Shown here piece after piece: positions 1 to 7,933 of a stretch of 64,000 nt of DNA. The DNA is from Chloroflexota bacterium (GTDB taxonomy: Bacteria > Chloroflexota > Anaerolineae > B4-G1), in the NCBI GenBank assembly GCA_024232355.1, contig JAAEPW010000579.1, positions 70,135 to 134,134 of the forward strand. Reading direction: 5' to 3'. The notes below the pieces were generated by a model. The model had not been told where the DNA came from, did not search any database, and saw nothing but the letters and a program-made list of their open reading frames with translations. Every line of letters begins with the position of its first letter. Positions within the stretch are counted from its first letter, which is position 1. A program made the translations under genes and the position numbers.

Positions 1-625
1 CCTGCTCCCTCTCCCGTGCCAAGGACAAAGCCGCCGAAAGGGCCGGCATCGCTAGGATGATGGCCATCAAACCCGGCAGGACGCTGTTGATCTCTTTCAG
101 ATCGGGATTGTACAGTGCCTGCACCCGGAACTCGACCGGTAGGTCTTGCCCCGCCGCCAGTCCCGCCCCGGCTAACCGCTGCTCCAGCAACTCGACCGAA
201 AAGTTGGCCGAGAGCGCCTCGACGCTTCCCAGAATCTGGTGAGCGGTGTTTGGCTCGGTCCCGTCCACGACGATCTGTACGGGAACCAATTCTCCCTGCA
301 ACGTCGCTTGGGCGAAACCGGGCGGGACAACGATGGCCGCCCGCACCTTTCCCGTCCCCACCCACCGGCGGGCTTGTTCGGGGCCGGTCGCCCGGTACCG
401 CACGTCGAAAAATGCTTCGTTGGCGAAACGCTCCACGTAAGCGCGCGATTGAGGGCTGTTGTCGCCGTCCACGACCGCCACTGGAACGTCCTCAATGTCG
501 GCGGAAAAGGTATAGGCCATCAACACCATCAACAAGGCTGCCCCCACGGTGACGATGAACAACGACCAAGGATCGCGCAGCATGTGCCGGAACTCTTTGC
601 GCGCCATCGCGATGAGACCATTCAT
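1..625 (-). CDS. ABC-2 type transporter permease, 3' end outside window
   Basis: Membrane subunit of an ABC-2 (DrrB/YhgE-like) exporter. The gene reads leftwards from ATG at 625 and runs off the window edge, so about 208 residues are visible. After a cytoplasmic N-terminus ending in KEFRHMLRDP there is one membrane helix (about residues 15-37). A soluble domain typical of the family follows, with the motif VVDGDNSPQSR, and the second hydrophobic region begins near the edge (GLMAIILAMPALSAALSLARERE). Its start overlaps the stop of the PaaX-type regulator by four bases (ATGA), so the two are probably translationally coupled. The three other ABC-2 permeases in the next 8 kb have the same layout. 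The substrate cannot be read from sequence. Confidence 0.85.
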   Translation of the reverse strand, partial: MNGLIAMARKEFRHMLRDPWSLFIVTVGAALLMVLMAYTFSADIEDVPVAVVDGDNSPQSRAYVERFANEAFFDVRYRATGPEQARRWVGTGKVRAAIVVPPGFAQATLQGELVPVQIVVDGTEPNTAHQILGSVEALSANFSVELLEQRLAGAGLAAGQDLPVEFRVQALYNPDLKEINSVLPGLMAIILAMPALSAALSLAREREQ

Positions 626-1548
626 TGCGCTGCCTCCTCTTTGGATTCGGGCCAGTGAAAGGTCTCGTCTCCCTCGGGCATAAAGGACTCGAGCACTTCC
701 ATCCCCTGCAGCGCGTGGAACAAGTAATGATACCGTTCATCGGCAGCGATTTCCAGCCGGGCGACGGCGGTGCTCAGTTCGTGGGTCAACTCGTGGGTAC
801 GTTGTCCGGGCCATCCAGGAGGCAACAGATCCAACGGCAGGCACGGGTCCTCGTTCAGGACAATCTCCATAAGCTCTCCTTGCAAGCTCATTGCTTTGAA
901 AAAGAGGGCTTCGATGTCTACCGCTTCTCCGTGCTCGATCTGTTCTAGCGACGCCATCAAGAGTTCCATACCCTGGTTCACGTCTTGGTAATGGGCCTCC
1001 AGGTCCTGCAAACGCCATACTCGGTAGATCAGATCGCGGACGCTTTCCACACCCGGCATCCAAATGCTTTCGCAGCGCAACAGGGTCACGTGATCGTCGA
1101 GCACCAGTTCCTCGACCGCGGCTTTGACGTTTACCTCCTGGTCGATGGGGGATATCCACACGCTGGACGAAAGCAGGCCAAACCCCAGTGCTGTCAGTCT
1201 GGCGCGCAGACCATCCCGTTTGTCTCGATGATCCTCTGGAATGTTGAACGTAACCACCAGCCATTTCCCATCCCACGTCATTTGGCCCATTAAGGCTATG
1301 TGATAACGCACGAACTTGATAATGAACTGGTCTACGATCACCTGACCTTGCGGGCCGACCGTATAGCGCACATTCTCCCGGCCTTGGCCGATTTTGGTCA
1401 ACATACCAGATCGCACCATGCGGTTGGTTGCCGCTCGGATAGCATCGGGAGAGAGCCTGAACTTTTGAACCATCTCTAACAACTCTTTACTGCCGATCTC
1501 TCCCCGCTGTGCGACGATGCGCAGGATCAAATTTTGTGTTTGAGCCAC
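622..1548 (-). CDS. PaaX family transcriptional regulator
   Basis: A 308-residue DNA-binding repressor of the PaaX family. The N-terminal winged helix (about residues 1-75, with KELLEMVQKFRLSPDAIRAA) precedes the central PaaX domain, recognisable by WDGKWLVVTFNIPEDHRDKRD and ALGFGLLSSSVWISP. The C-terminal PaaX_C part contains DPCLPLDLLPPGWPG. The start is GTG with a GAGG about 8 bases upstream. A consensus promoter and an inverted repeat lie directly upstream, suggesting autoregulation. Classical PaaX responds to phenylacetyl-CoA, but no phenylacetate genes are visible here. The next gene in the operon is an ABC-2 permease, so export control is the more likely job. The ligand is unknown. Confidence 0.85.
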   Translation of the reverse strand: MAQTQNLILRIVAQRGEIGSKELLEMVQKFRLSPDAIRAATNRMVRSGMLTKIGQGRENVRYTVGPQGQVIVDQFIIKFVRYHIALMGQMTWDGKWLVVTFNIPEDHRDKRDGLRARLTALGFGLLSSSVWISPIDQEVNVKAAVEELVLDDHVTLLRCESIWMPGVESVRDLIYRVWRLQDLEAHYQDVNQGMELLMASLEQIEHGEAVDIEALFFKAMSLQGELMEIVLNEDPCLPLDLLPPGWPGQRTHELTHELSTAVARLEIAADERYHYLFHALQGMEVLESFMPEGDETFHWPESKEEAAQ

Positions 1549-1576
1549 AAGTAAACCTCGCTTTATGGTTGATTTT

Positions 1577-1605
1577 TATACGGTCGTTACATTACCGACC
1601 GTATA
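1577..1605. promoter_or_regulatory. Inverted repeat, probable PaaX-type operator
   Basis: Perfect 10-base arms TATACGGTCG (1577-1586) and CGACCGTATA (1596-1605) flank a 9-base spacer that is itself partly symmetric. The repeat sits just downstream of the -10 element and would cover the transcription start of the PaaX-family gene, the expected place for an autorepressor site. That the gene's own product binds here is inferred. Confidence 0.7.
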
Positions 1606-1606
1606 C

Positions 1607-1635
1607 ATTGTAACCCAAAACGTAATTCCTGTCAA
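1607..1635 (-). promoter_or_regulatory. Sigma-70-type promoter of the PaaX-family gene
   Basis: Reading leftwards, -35 TTGACA (1635-1630) and -10 TACAAT (1612-1607) are separated by exactly 17 bases. The predicted start falls inside the inverted repeat at 1577-1605. Confidence 0.65.
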
Positions 1636-1688
1636 CAGCTATTCAATTGTTAACGTTCCATGTTTTTACGGGAAAAGCCGGGAAACCG

Positions 1689-1737
1689 GGAAAAGCTTGC
1701 TTTTCCTTATGTGTTCCAGTGCCAAGCACCGGAACAC
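1689..1737 (-). terminator. Two adjacent hairpins after the ABC-2 permease gene
   Basis: Hairpin one has arms GTGTTCC (1711-1717) and GGAACAC (1731-1737) plus an inner GTGC/GCAC stem and a 3-base loop. Hairpin two pairs GGAAAAGC (1689-1696) with GCTTTTCC (1699-1706). They lie 70-118 bases past the stop of the permease gene and may end its transcript. Neither is followed by a clear U run, so a Rho-independent role is uncertain. Confidence 0.35.
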
Positions 1738-1806
1738 ACCCCCTTGGTTCACTGGAGGGATGAAAGGCCGAATCCCTTGTCTACTCTGACGCTCAACTGG
1801 GGTTTT

Positions 1807-2931
1807 TCACTCCAACTGCTTGCGGAACCTACTGGATGCCAGCAGCATGATGACCACGCCAAAAATGATCAATGCCACCACCTCTTGAAACAGTATCTGC
1901 AACCCCACACCCTTGAGAATGATCCCCCGAATAATGACGAGCATGTAGCGCAATGGAATCACATAGGTGACTGCTTGTAACCAACCAGGCATAGCTTCGA
2001 TGGGAAAGAAAAAACCCCCCAAAAAGATGGACAGAAACATTGTCAGAAATGCCAGCAACATGGCCTCTTGCTGTGTGTTGGCCACGCTAGAGATAAAGAT
2101 GCCAATACCTAGCGATGTGACCAGGAACAGGGCCGAAAGACCCAGCAGCAATGCCAGGCTGCCCCGAACCGGCACTCCAAACCAAAAGACACCAATGACC
2201 AACACCTCCAGCACGTCAAAGAAAGCGACAAACACGTAGGGAGCGACTTTGGCAATGATCAGTTCCAGCGGTTTGATCGGCGTCACGATCAACTGCTCAA
2301 TGGTACCCTGTTCCCGCTCGCGCACGATAGACATTGCGGTAAAGAGACACGTCATAAAGTAGAGAATCAAGCCCATGATGCCGGGGATCATAAAGTTGGC
2401 GCTCTTCATCTCTGGGTTATACCAGACACGCGGGCGCACCTGCACGCCGGGCATATCGTCGGGGTCAATTCCCATCGTCCGCTCCAAGATGCGCATCGTT
2501 TGAGCCTGCCCTACCGACTGAGAAGCGGCGAAAACAGTGTTGGCGACGCTGGGATCGGACCCATCAATGACAAAGGCGACCTGCACTTGTTCTCCGGCAT
2601 CGATCCCTTCACCGTATCCTGTTGGAATGATCAGACCGGCCCGCACCTGACCTCTATCCACCAGCCGTCCCAGTTCCTCCTCCGATTCGACATAGTGAAC
2701 AATGTCAAAGTAACTGGATGCCCGGTACGCCTCGGTCAAATCGCGGCTGGCCATCGTCTTGTCCCCATCCAGGACGGCAGTGCGCAGGTGTTCGATGTTG
2801 GTGGTGGCCGCGTATCCCATAAACATGAGTTCGACGATGGGTATGATAAACATCACGCCCAGCGTGCGTGGGTCGCGCAGGATGTGCAGAAATTCCTTGC
2901 GGATGAGGGCCAGTGTGCGCAAGAGGTTCAT
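1807..2931 (-). CDS. ABC-2 type transporter permease
   Basis: A 374-residue membrane subunit of an ABC exporter. It has one N-terminal helix (about residues 24-44), a soluble domain containing AVLDGDKTMASRDL, then about five helices from residue 175 on. The cytoplasmic loop has the family hallmark VREREQGTIEQLIVTPIKPLELIIAK. ATG at 2931 is preceded by AAGGAGC inside the end of the TetR gene, with the TetR stop one base upstream, so the two form a TetR-permease operon. It lacks its own ATPase in this transcription unit. The ATPase encoded at 3721-4662 is the obvious partner but is separated from it by the TetR promoter. Substrate unknown. Confidence 0.9.
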   Translation of the reverse strand: MNLLRTLALIRKEFLHILRDPRTLGVMFIIPIVELMFMGYAATTNIEHLRTAVLDGDKTMASRDLTEAYRASSYFDIVHYVESEEELGRLVDRGQVRAGLIIPTGYGEGIDAGEQVQVAFVIDGSDPSVANTVFAASQSVGQAQTMRILERTMGIDPDDMPGVQVRPRVWYNPEMKSANFMIPGIMGLILYFMTCLFTAMSIVREREQGTIEQLIVTPIKPLELIIAKVAPYVFVAFFDVLEVLVIGVFWFGVPVRGSLALLLGLSALFLVTSLGIGIFISSVANTQQEAMLLAFLTMFLSIFLGGFFFPIEAMPGWLQAVTYVIPLRYMLVIIRGIILKGVGLQILFQEVVALIIFGVVIMLLASSRFRKQLE

Positions 2932-2932
2932 G

Positions 2933-3562
2933 CTATGCTCCTTCCTTGGGACTCAGCCCGTCAAAAATGAGCGTCCCTAGCACCTCTGGTACGTCGTCCC
3001 ACTCTGATAGGAGATGTTCATCGCCCAAGATTCGCAGGACGATCAGGCCAATAAACATACTCTGCACAGCCCGCACCGCCAACGGTACGTTCACCGGACG
3101 GATGTGGCCCATCTCGATCCGCGCCTGCACGTACTGCTCCAACAACGTCGAGATTCGGTGCACAAACTGCTCGGCAAACTGTTTGCTCAAATCAGGATTG
3201 ACGATCACCTCTGGTAAAATAGCCTTGAGCATTTCTTGGCCTCGCTGCATACTGTCCGCACGGTTGCGGAACACGGCGACAAAAAAGTCCTGAACGTTGC
3301 CTTGCAGCGCTTCCACCAGTTCCTCGTCCAGGGCCTCCACCTCGGCCAGACGGGTCATGATGCCGATCAACAGATCAGACTTGTTGGCAAAATAGTTATA
3401 GATGGTTCCCTCGGACACACCCGCTGCTTGGGCAATCTCCTTGGTGGTGGTACGGTGAAAGCCCTTTTCTGCAAACACCGCAGCGGCAGCGTCAAGGACC
3501 TGATTACGCCGCGCCGAGATCAACTGTTGCCGTATGGGGTCTTGAGATTTGGGAATAGACAT
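2933..3562 (-). CDS. TetR family transcriptional regulator
   Basis: A 209-residue repressor. The N-terminal helix-turn-helix lies at about residues 14-60 (VFAEKGFHRTTTKEIAQAAG, then VSEGTIYNYFANKSDLL). The ligand-binding helical domain is poorly conserved, as usual. I chose ATG at 3562 because GGAGGG lies 6-8 bases before it. A GTG 27 bases upstream (3589) falls inside the operator. Upstream are a consensus promoter and two palindromes placed over the transcription start, consistent with autorepression and drug- or lipid-induced export. The ABC-2 permease gene follows after one base and is the likely main target. Confidence 0.88.
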   Translation of the reverse strand: MSIPKSQDPIRQQLISARRNQVLDAAAAVFAEKGFHRTTTKEIAQAAGVSEGTIYNYFANKSDLLIGIMTRLAEVEALDEELVEALQGNVQDFFVAVFRNRADSMQRGQEMLKAILPEVIVNPDLSKQFAEQFVHRISTLLEQYVQARIEMGHIRPVNVPLAVRAVQSMFIGLIVLRILGDEHLLSEWDDVPEVLGTLIFDGLSPKEGA

Positions 3563-3578
3563 TTGCCCTCCTTGTGAT

Positions 3579-3612
3579 TGAGTGTTCACTCATAATATTG
3601 AGTGAGCACTCA
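3579..3612. promoter_or_regulatory. Twin palindromic operators for the TetR regulator
   Basis: Two 14-base near-palindromes, TGAGTGTTCACTCA (3579-3592) and TGAGTGAGCACTCA (3599-3612), are spaced 20 bases centre to centre. They therefore lie on the same helix face two turns apart. Both are flanked by ATT on the left. They cover +1 and the leader of the TetR gene. Cooperative binding of two TetR dimers is inferred. Confidence 0.7.
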
Positions 3613-3617
3613 ATCAT

Positions 3618-3646
3618 ATTGTACATTCTAAAGGAGCACTTGTCAA
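3618..3646 (-). promoter_or_regulatory. Sigma-70-type promoter of the TetR gene
   Basis: -35 TTGACA (3646-3641) and -10 TACAAT (3623-3618) with a 17-base spacer, reading leftwards. The twin palindromes begin 6 bases after the -10. Confidence 0.65.
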
Positions 3647-3720
3647 GAGATTATAAGATTATTAAGGTTCAGTCTTGCTTTTCACGCCGCCGACGCAGTG
3701 CCAGCAAATACTCGTATTCA

Positions 3721-4662
3721 CTACCGCATACAGGCGATAAACACATCCTCCAAGGTGGGTTCGATGACAGCCACAGCACCCGGTTCGACGCCAGCCTGGC
3801 GCAGTTCGGCAACAATGGCCTCCTGATGCCGTTCCATATCGGTGGCGACGACGTGCACCAACGAACCGTACATCGCCACCTCGTCGAGGGGCAGTTTGCC
3901 GGACTGATAGGCGGCCCGCAAGACCTTGACCGCTTTGGCCGCGTCGTCCGGGGCAATCTCCAATACCTGACCGGTCATCATATCCCGCTTGATCTCATCG
4001 GGCAAACCATAGGCGATCAATTTTCCCCGCTGGATAAAGGCCAAGCGGTGGCAGTGCTCAGCCTCGTCCATATAGTGTGTGGTGACAAATACGGTGATAT
4101 TCTCGGCCACCAGTTTGTAGAGCAGGTCCCAAAAGGCCCTCCGGGACACAGGGTCCACGCCCGCGGTAGGCTCGTCCAAAAAGACCAACTCTGGGCGGTG
4201 GAGAATGGCGGCGCTGAGCGCCAACCGTTGGCGCCAACCTCCTGACAGATCTTTGGTACGAGTCCGTTCGCGCCCCTCCAGCCCAGCCATCCGGAGCGCG
4301 TCCTGAATACGTTCCTCCAACAGGGCATTCCCCAGGCCATATGCCCGGCCGTAGAATTGCAGGTTCTGGAGCACGGTCAGGTCGTTGTACAGGCTAAATC
4401 GCTGCGACATGTAGCCGACGCGGGGACGGATTTGTTCCGGGTGTTTGTTCATCGGCATACCCAGAACCTCCACTGTGCCGGCGGTAGGTTGCAGCAGTCC
4501 GAGCATCATACGGATGGTGGTGGTCTTGCCAGAACCGTTTGATCCCAGAAAGCCAAATATCTCGCCCCGGTGGACGTCAAAGTCGATGCCCGCGACGGCA
4601 GTAAAGTCACCAAAGCGTTTGGTCAAGCCGTGGGCTGTGATGGCAAAGTTGTTGTTTTGCAT
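3721..4662 (-). CDS. ABC transporter ATP-binding protein (CcmA/DrrA type)
   Basis: A 313-residue cytoplasmic ATPase powering an ABC-2 exporter. Walker A is GSNGSGKTT (about 40-48), and the signature is LSGGW with the usual Q missing at its end. Walker B with the following motif reads LVFLDEPTAGVDPVSRR. The C-terminal ~90 residues look like the DUF4162 extension common in these ATPases. ATG at 4662 is preceded by GAGGAGA. An in-frame upstream extension exists but lies inside the permease gene and has no family similarity. The gene follows the permease gene (4674-5798) by 11 bases and closes the long leftward gene run. Confidence 0.9.
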   Translation of the reverse strand: MQNNNFAITAHGLTKRFGDFTAVAGIDFDVHRGEIFGFLGSNGSGKTTTIRMMLGLLQPTAGTVEVLGMPMNKHPEQIRPRVGYMSQRFSLYNDLTVLQNLQFYGRAYGLGNALLEERIQDALRMAGLEGRERTRTKDLSGGWRQRLALSAAILHRPELVFLDEPTAGVDPVSRRAFWDLLYKLVAENITVFVTTHYMDEAEHCHRLAFIQRGKLIAYGLPDEIKRDMMTGQVLEIAPDDAAKAVKVLRAAYQSGKLPLDEVAMYGSLVHVVATDMERHQEAIVAELRQAGVEPGAVAVIEPTLEDVFIACMR

Positions 4663-4673
4663 CAGTTTTCTCC

Positions 4674-5798
4674 TCAATCCAAAGCCCGGCGCACATAGCG
4701 CAGGGAGAACGTGCCGATCACCAACCCCAAACCTGCCAGCGCTAGCACATTCGGCCACAGCACCTCCAGACCGACCCCCTTGAGCAAGATCCCCCGCAGG
4801 ATGGTCAACCAGTGATAGGCGGGAATCACGTTCGCCACCCACTGCACGATCTGAGGCATTGACTCGACCGGAGTGGCATATCCGGTGAACATGAAATCCG
4901 TCAAGCCAATCATCATCACCACCAGAAACGCCTGGTGCTGACTGCGCGATATAACCGAAATCACCATCCCTTTGCCCAACTCGACCAACAGATATCCAAA
5001 GGCGAGGGCAAGCAGCAGGATCAATGATCCCCGGACAGGAACACCAAAAGCAAAATGCGTCATACTGAGCATGAGTATAAAGTCGAAAAAGCCCACCAGA
5101 ACGACCGGGATAGATTTGCCGATGATGATCTCTAGCGAGGAGAACGGCATAACGAGCAATTGCTCCAATGTGCCCAATTCGCGCTCGCGGGAAAAGGAGA
5201 GCGCGGCAAAGAGCAGCACGGTGAACTCGAGCATCAAAGCCAGTTCGGCGGGAGTGGTGTACAGCGCCTCGCTAAGGGTTTCGTTGAACCAGACCCGTAG
5301 GCTGGGAGTGAAACCGGTAAAGCTGTCCGGTTCCAGGCCCAGGCGGCGCAGTGCGATGTTCTCTCCCATATCCGCGATGGCGCCTTCGACAGCCCGTAGT
5401 GCGGCCGTCGCCGGGACACTCTCGGCCCCGTTGAGCAGGATTGCCAGAGTGGGTTGTCCCGTGGAGGACGCGATTTCATTGTCAAAGTCGGGCGGGATGA
5501 TCACGGCCGCGTTGATCTGGCCGCGGTCAAGGGCGTCCTGGATGGTCTCCATATCGCCAACTTGAGCCTCGATCACAAAGGTGTCCGTGTTTTCCAGGCC
5601 GGTGACCACCGCCCGGCTGGCCGCGCTCTGGTCCTGGTCCAGCACCATGAGCGGCAGGTTCGTGATCGGGCGGGAGGTGGCCCAGCCAATCACCAACAAT
5701 TCGAGCGCGCCGCCGAACAGCATAAAGGCCGGCAGCCACCAATCGTTGATCAGATGAATAAATTCCTTGACGACGAGTGACCAGATACGTTTTATCAT
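4674..5798 (-). CDS. ABC-2 type transporter permease
   Basis: A 374-residue integral membrane subunit with the family layout. One helix (about 23-43) is followed by a soluble domain with MVLDQDQSAASR and several helices from residue 180. The cytoplasmic signature is SRERELGTLEQLLVMPFSSLEIIIGK. ATG at 5798 has a weak upstream AG-rich sequence (AATTTATTGGAGAAC). It lies directly upstream of the ATPase gene at 3721-4662, which is its likely partner. The first eight residues, MIKRIWSL, are nearly repeated at the start of the FGE-like gene next door (MIKCIWSL), matching a 27-base DNA duplication. Confidence 0.9.
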   Translation of the reverse strand: MIKRIWSLVVKEFIHLINDWWLPAFMLFGGALELLVIGWATSRPITNLPLMVLDQDQSAASRAVVTGLENTDTFVIEAQVGDMETIQDALDRGQINAAVIIPPDFDNEIASSTGQPTLAILLNGAESVPATAALRAVEGAIADMGENIALRRLGLEPDSFTGFTPSLRVWFNETLSEALYTTPAELALMLEFTVLLFAALSFSRERELGTLEQLLVMPFSSLEIIIGKSIPVVLVGFFDFILMLSMTHFAFGVPVRGSLILLLALAFGYLLVELGKGMVISVISRSQHQAFLVVMMIGLTDFMFTGYATPVESMPQIVQWVANVIPAYHWLTILRGILLKGVGLEVLWPNVLALAGLGLVIGTFSLRYVRRALD

Positions 5799-5802
5799 AG
5801 TT
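5776..5802. repeat. 27-base duplicate of a gene-start region, copy 1
   Basis: By hand comparison, 24 of 27 bases match 6702-6728. The repeat covers the start codon and first codons of the permease gene and the same stretch of the FGE-like gene. This suggests that one gene start was copied from the other. Confidence 0.6.
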
Positions 5803-5815
5803 CTCCAATAAATTG

Positions 5816-6724
5816 TTATAGAGTGTCACGGGCGCAGCGAAAGCCAAAGTTGAACGTGACAGAGGGGGAATATCTGTAGCGGAAGGCGCTGCGCACAACG
5901 GCCGGTTTGGACTCGTACGATCCGCCGCGCAGCACGCGGGCCTGCCCAGAAGATGGGCCTGTTGGGTTCACCTGCCGCTCGGAGGGATAGTCTCCATACC
6001 AATCGGCCACCCACTCCCACACGTTGCCCGTCAAGTCCTGCGCCCCGCACCAGCTAGCGCCGGCTGGGAAACTGCCTACCGGTACCGTCCCTCCTGGGGA
6101 GCATCCCAGGAATTGCGCCAGTTCGCAGGTAGGCGTTTCGTTGCCCCAGGGATAGGCGCGCCCCTCTGGCCCTCGTGCTGTATATTCCCACTCGGCCTCC
6201 GTTGGCAGCCGTGCTCCAACCCATTTGCAGTAGGCGTCCGCCCCGTACCAGGATACCTCCATCATGGGGTGATCAGCGTAGCCACTCTTGGGCCCGAACT
6301 CTTCCCCACTCTGCTCGATCAGACAATCTCCTTCTTTCAGATCCAGCCAGGTCGGCCCACTCTCTGCCTGATTGCCCTGTTCGTTCAAAAAGGCCGAAAA
6401 TTGCGCGTTGGTCACCTTGACTCGATCTATCCAAAAACCGTCCAGGGCCACGGTATGTGCTGGCTGCTCGCGCTCAAAATCCTTCCGACTGCAACTAGGG
6501 CCATACTCGTCGTACAGTTGCAATGCGTGATTCATTCCATCATCGTCGCTGCCCATCTCAAACTCGCCCGCCGGGATGTAGACCATCACCGCCGCGTCGG
6601 TGGGACGGGTCCAGGTGTCGCCCAGGGATGGGTTGGGCTCGCGTCCACATCCACTCGCGGCGAGCACGGGAAACGCGACGCAAAGCGCGCAAAGCGTTAG
6701 CAGTGACCAGATGCATTTTATCAT
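5816..6724 (-). CDS. FGE-sulfatase-fold (SUMF1-like) secreted or lipid-anchored protein
   Basis: A 302-residue protein with a hydrophobic N-terminal signal (about 1-23) and a possible lipobox ending ASGC. The formylglycine-generating-enzyme fold follows: IPAGEFEMGSDDDG, LDGFWIDRVKVTNAQFSAF, then ARLPTEAEWEYTARG, GNVWEWVADW and a final RVLRGGSYESK. The two copper-binding cysteines that genuine FGEs carry just after RGGS are absent here (RGGSYESKPAVVRSAFR). It is therefore probably not a sulfatase activator but a ligand-binding or scaffold use of the fold. ATG at 6724 with GAGGA upstream is preferred to a TTG 21 bases earlier. It lies between two ABC-2 permease genes in one operon, so it may serve that exporter. 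Confidence 0.82.
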   Translation of the reverse strand: MIKCIWSLLTLCALCVAFPVLAASGCGREPNPSLGDTWTRPTDAAVMVYIPAGEFEMGSDDDGMNHALQLYDEYGPSCSRKDFEREQPAHTVALDGFWIDRVKVTNAQFSAFLNEQGNQAESGPTWLDLKEGDCLIEQSGEEFGPKSGYADHPMMEVSWYGADAYCKWVGARLPTEAEWEYTARGPEGRAYPWGNETPTCELAQFLGCSPGGTVPVGSFPAGASWCGAQDLTGNVWEWVADWYGDYPSERQVNPTGPSSGQARVLRGGSYESKPAVVRSAFRYRYSPSVTFNFGFRCARDTL

Positions 6725-6728
6725 AATT
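6702..6728. repeat. 27-base duplicate of a gene-start region, copy 2
   Basis: Partner of 5776-5802 (24 of 27 identical by hand count), spanning the start of the FGE-like gene. Confidence 0.6.
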
Positions 6729-6793
6729 TTCCTCAAAAGCGGCAAGTCTGCAAGTCACCTGCATGTCTTTTCACTTGCGTACTTGCCACTTGC

Positions 6794-7933
6794 TCACCCC
6801 AATTTCTTCTTGAAAAAGAGCGCGCTGACCGCCATGAACGCCAGCCCCAATCCAATCAGCGCCACCCCATAAGGCCAAAGCACGTCCAACCCGACACCAG
6901 TCAGGAATACCCCCCGCGTGATGATCGCATAGTGGGTTCCCGGTAGGGCCAGGGCTTCCAAGCGTATCATCTCTGGCATGGAGGCGATGGGGAAAAATAT
7001 CCCGGTCATAAAAAAGCCAGGGAAAAAGATGACCAGAAAGGAGAGCGCCAGCGCAGTCGGCTGGGTGCGCATAAACACACCGATAATCATTCCCATGCCG
7101 AGTATCGCAAATAAAAAGGCCGCAGAGAACAAGAAAAACAGTAAAAAGCTACCGTTAAAGGGGATATGGAACACCACCCTGGCGGCGACCGGCATCACGA
7201 TCACATTGATCAAGCCAACGATAACGTAAGGGATCATCTTGCCCAGCAAAAGTTCGGCGCGTCCCACCGGCGTGACCATCACCTGCTCCAGCGTGCCATG
7301 TTCGCGCTCGTGGGCCAGCGTCAGGGCGACCGAGAGGGCCGGAAAGCCAAGCATCATGGAGATCAGGCCAGGGATCATGTCTACTCTGGGCTTTAGGCCG
7401 GGATTGTACAGGGCACGCACGCTCAAATCAATGGGCTGCAAAGAGTTCAAAGAGACACCAATCGCCTGCATTTGGCTAGTGAGCAAATCGTTGACAAATT
7501 CCCCAGCCCGCCCCCCAATCTGCTCCACGGCAAAGCCGCCGCTCTGTGGTTCTGTCCCATCAATGATGATCTGCAAACCCATCCCACGCAAAGCCAGCAA
7601 GTCGCGCTCAAAGGCTGGATTGATGACCAGAGCAGCCTTGATTTTGCCGTGCATAAGTAGGTCTTCGACCTCATCCAGGGTGTCCACGTAGGCGTACAAG
7701 TCCAGGTCCTCGCCCTCTGTGATCCGCTGGATGAAAGTGCGAGATGTCGAACTGCGATCCAAGTCGAGAACAGCAATGGGCACGTGCTCAATGTCCGCCG
7801 TCAGCGCGTAGGCCATAATAAAGAGCATTGTGATAGGCACCATCATGACGAGTACAAAGGTCATTCTGTCCCGCAACATGTGATTGATCTCTTTGCGAAT
7901 GATTGCCTTAAGATGACGCCAAGACACGTTCAT
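6794..7933 (-). CDS. ABC-2 type transporter permease
   Basis: A 379-residue membrane subunit. The N-terminus KEINHMLRDR is followed by a helix (about 25-46) and a soluble domain with AVLDLDRSSTSRTFI. The second hydrophobic block has about five helices and the cytoplasmic signature AHEREHGTLEQVMVTPVGRAELLLGK. The start overlaps the end of the upstream ATPase gene by 26 bases, so the two are translationally coupled and very likely form one transporter. The neighbouring permease (4674-5798) could be the second half of a heterodimer, as in YbhFSR-type systems. Confidence 0.9.
   Translation of the reverse strand: MNVSWRHLKAIIRKEINHMLRDRMTFVLVMMVPITMLFIMAYALTADIEHVPIAVLDLDRSSTSRTFIQRITEGEDLDLYAYVDTLDEVEDLLMHGKIKAALVINPAFERDLLALRGMGLQIIIDGTEPQSGGFAVEQIGGRAGEFVNDLLTSQMQAIGVSLNSLQPIDLSVRALYNPGLKPRVDMIPGLISMMLGFPALSVALTLAHEREHGTLEQVMVTPVGRAELLLGKMIPYVIVGLINVIVMPVAARVVFHIPFNGSFLLFFLFSAAFLFAILGMGMIIGVFMRTQPTALALSFLVIFFPGFFMTGIFFPIASMPEMIRLEALALPGTHYAIITRGVFLTGVGLDVLWPYGVALIGLGLAFMAVSALFFKKKLG

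Noticed and set aside
3669..3956. Short leftward ORF of 95 codons overlapping the ABC ATPase
   Set aside because: It lies in the same stretch as the ATPase gene in another frame, has no ribosome site, and its Pro/Arg/Ser-rich sequence is typical of an out-of-frame reading.
4663..4842. Long N-terminal extension of the ATPase at 3721
   Set aside because: The extra residues lie inside the upstream permease gene and have no ABC character; ATG at 4662 has GAGGAGA upstream.
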